Origin: Thalassospira lohafexi
GTDB taxonomy: Bacteria; Pseudomonadota; Alphaproteobacteria; Rhodospirillales; Thalassospiraceae
DNA: 64,000 nt
Assembly (NCBI RefSeq): GCF_002844275.1
Contig: NZ_NXGX01000008.1
Coordinates: 1 to 64,000 of the forward strand
Reading direction: 5' to 3'
Shown: positions 63,240 to 64,000 of the stretch, in pieces
Layout of the letters: every line of letters begins with the position of its first letter
Position numbering within the stretch: the stretch's first letter is position 1
Made by a program: the position numbers and the translations under genes
The notes under the pieces: generated by a model
Database searches by the model: none
What the model saw: the letters and a program-made list of their open reading frames with translations, nothing else
Told to the model about the DNA's origin: nothing

Positions 63240-64000
63240 ATCTTTCGCGTATTACCAAAAGTTTTGGCGATTATCGCGCGGTCAATCAGGTCTCGCTTGA
63301 TATCGCCGATGGCGAATTTGTCGCCCTTTTGGGCCCGTCGGGATGTGGCAAAACCACATTGCTGCGCTTGCTGGCCGGGTTTGAAGAACCCGATGGCGGG
63401 GTGATTTCGCTGGGCGGGCAGGTGGTTGCCGACCCGCAAAGCAACATCATGGTCACCCCGGAAATGCGCAATCTGGGCATCGTGTTTCAATCCTATGCCC
63501 TGTGGCCGCATATGTCGGTGGCGCGCAATGTTGGCTATCCGTTGGAAGTTCGCGGTTTGGGGCGCGCCGAACGCGATCATAAAATCAAGGCCGCCCTCGA
63601 TACCGTCGCCCTTGGCCCTTATGCGGATCGAAGCCCGACCGAACTTTCCGGTGGTCAACGCCAACGTGTGGCACTGGCGCGTTGTTTGGTGATGGAACCG
63701 CGTGCGGTGTTGCTTGATGAACCGCTGGCCAATTTGGACGTGCATTTGCGCGAAACCATGCAGCAGGCGTTTCTGGATTTCCATCGCCGCACCGGCGCGA
63801 CCATGATTTACGTCACCCACGATCAGGCCGAAGCCATGGCCATGGCCGACCGGATTGCGGTGATGGACAAGGGCCATATTCGCCAAATGGCCGCCCCCGA
63901 AACCCTGTACCGCGAACCGGCTGATTTGATGGTGGCGGGCTTTGTCGGGGCCGGGGCGGTTTTGCCGATCAGCAACGTGTCGATCACCGATGATCGAACC
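63227..64000 (+). CDS. ABC transporter ATPase (partial, runs off the window)
   Basis: Starts at ATG 63227, overlapping the permease stop by 13 nt. 258 codons are visible, with no stop before the window end. Walker A is GPSGCGKTT, the Q-loop is VFQSYALWPH, the signature is LSGGQRQRVALAR, and Walker B is VLLDEPLANLD with ITHD-type VTHDQAEAM. The MalK/PotA/FbpC-like C-terminal regulatory domain begins near the edge (DRT at the last codons). It energises the fused permease. Confidence 0.95.
   Translation, partial: MADINLSRITKSFGDYRAVNQVSLDIADGEFVALLGPSGCGKTTLLRLLAGFEEPDGGVISLGGQVVADPQSNIMVTPEMRNLGIVFQSYALWPHMSVARNVGYPLEVRGLGRAERDHKIKAALDTVALGPYADRSPTELSGGQRQRVALARCLVMEPRAVLLDEPLANLDVHLRETMQQAFLDFHRRTGATMIYVTHDQAEAMAMADRIAVMDKGHIRQMAAPETLYREPADLMVAGFVGAGAVLPISNVSITDDRT

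Overview
The window looks like a chromosomal stretch of an alphaproteobacterium. Base composition (roughly mid-50s percent G+C in core genes), marine/heterotroph gene content and protein style suggest the Rhodospirillales, most likely a Thalassospira-like organism. This is inference; no rRNA or species marker is present.

Layout. 130-1017 is a membrane-anchored ClpP-like protease. 1018-4650 is an AT-rich accessory island with three genes: a Cys/His-rich unknown, a phage Gp37/Gp68-type three-Cys protein and its partner TcmP. Core metabolism follows: katG, a CDF cation exporter, the De Ley-Doudoroff pair dgoK-dgoA, an AraC regulator, an inverse autotransporter with a beta-helix passenger, an SDR, a GIY-YIG protein, a periplasmic binding lipoprotein, a CDP-alcohol phosphatidyltransferase, a Bax-type glucosaminidase, a GNAT enzyme, and cysD-cysNC. 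22.7-34 kb mixes core functions (MFS, PLP aminotransferase, cupin, cydAB with a 40-aa DUF2474 subunit, LysR/YeiH) with a diverged family of roughly 290-aa membrane proteins. 34-48 kb holds an OB-fold periplasmic protein, an aldehyde dehydrogenase/DUF779 operon under a sigma-54 activator, asnB, glpD, a GNAT, a two-component system and a class III nucleotide cyclase.

The most distinctive region is 49.1-56.6 kb, a refractile-body (R-body) locus read entirely on the minus strand. It has eight RebB-family paralogues, an ECF-type sigma factor with a long N-terminal extension, and two unknown accessory proteins. Five positions (before the sigma gene and before reb1, reb2, reb3 and reb6) carry the same bipartite motif TCACAA-N14-CGTC, which I read as the promoter of that sigma factor. 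The locus therefore looks like a self-contained, self-amplifying regulon. One Reb gene contains a perfect in-frame A_AAT_TTT slippery heptamer whose -1 frame stays open for 72 more codons and fills the gap to the next gene.

A second theme is flank duplication. At three places a cargo gene sits between a complete gene and a diverged extra copy of that gene's 3' end, or of a convergent gene pair's 3' ends: araC beside dgoA, a membrane-protein gene beside lysR, and a transglutaminase-like gene between a class II glutamine amidotransferase and a DeoR regulator. This suggests accessory genes arriving with homologous flanks from related strains. The right end is a DeoR-family regulator, with paired operators, facing an Fbp-type ABC transporter whose ATPase gene runs off the window.
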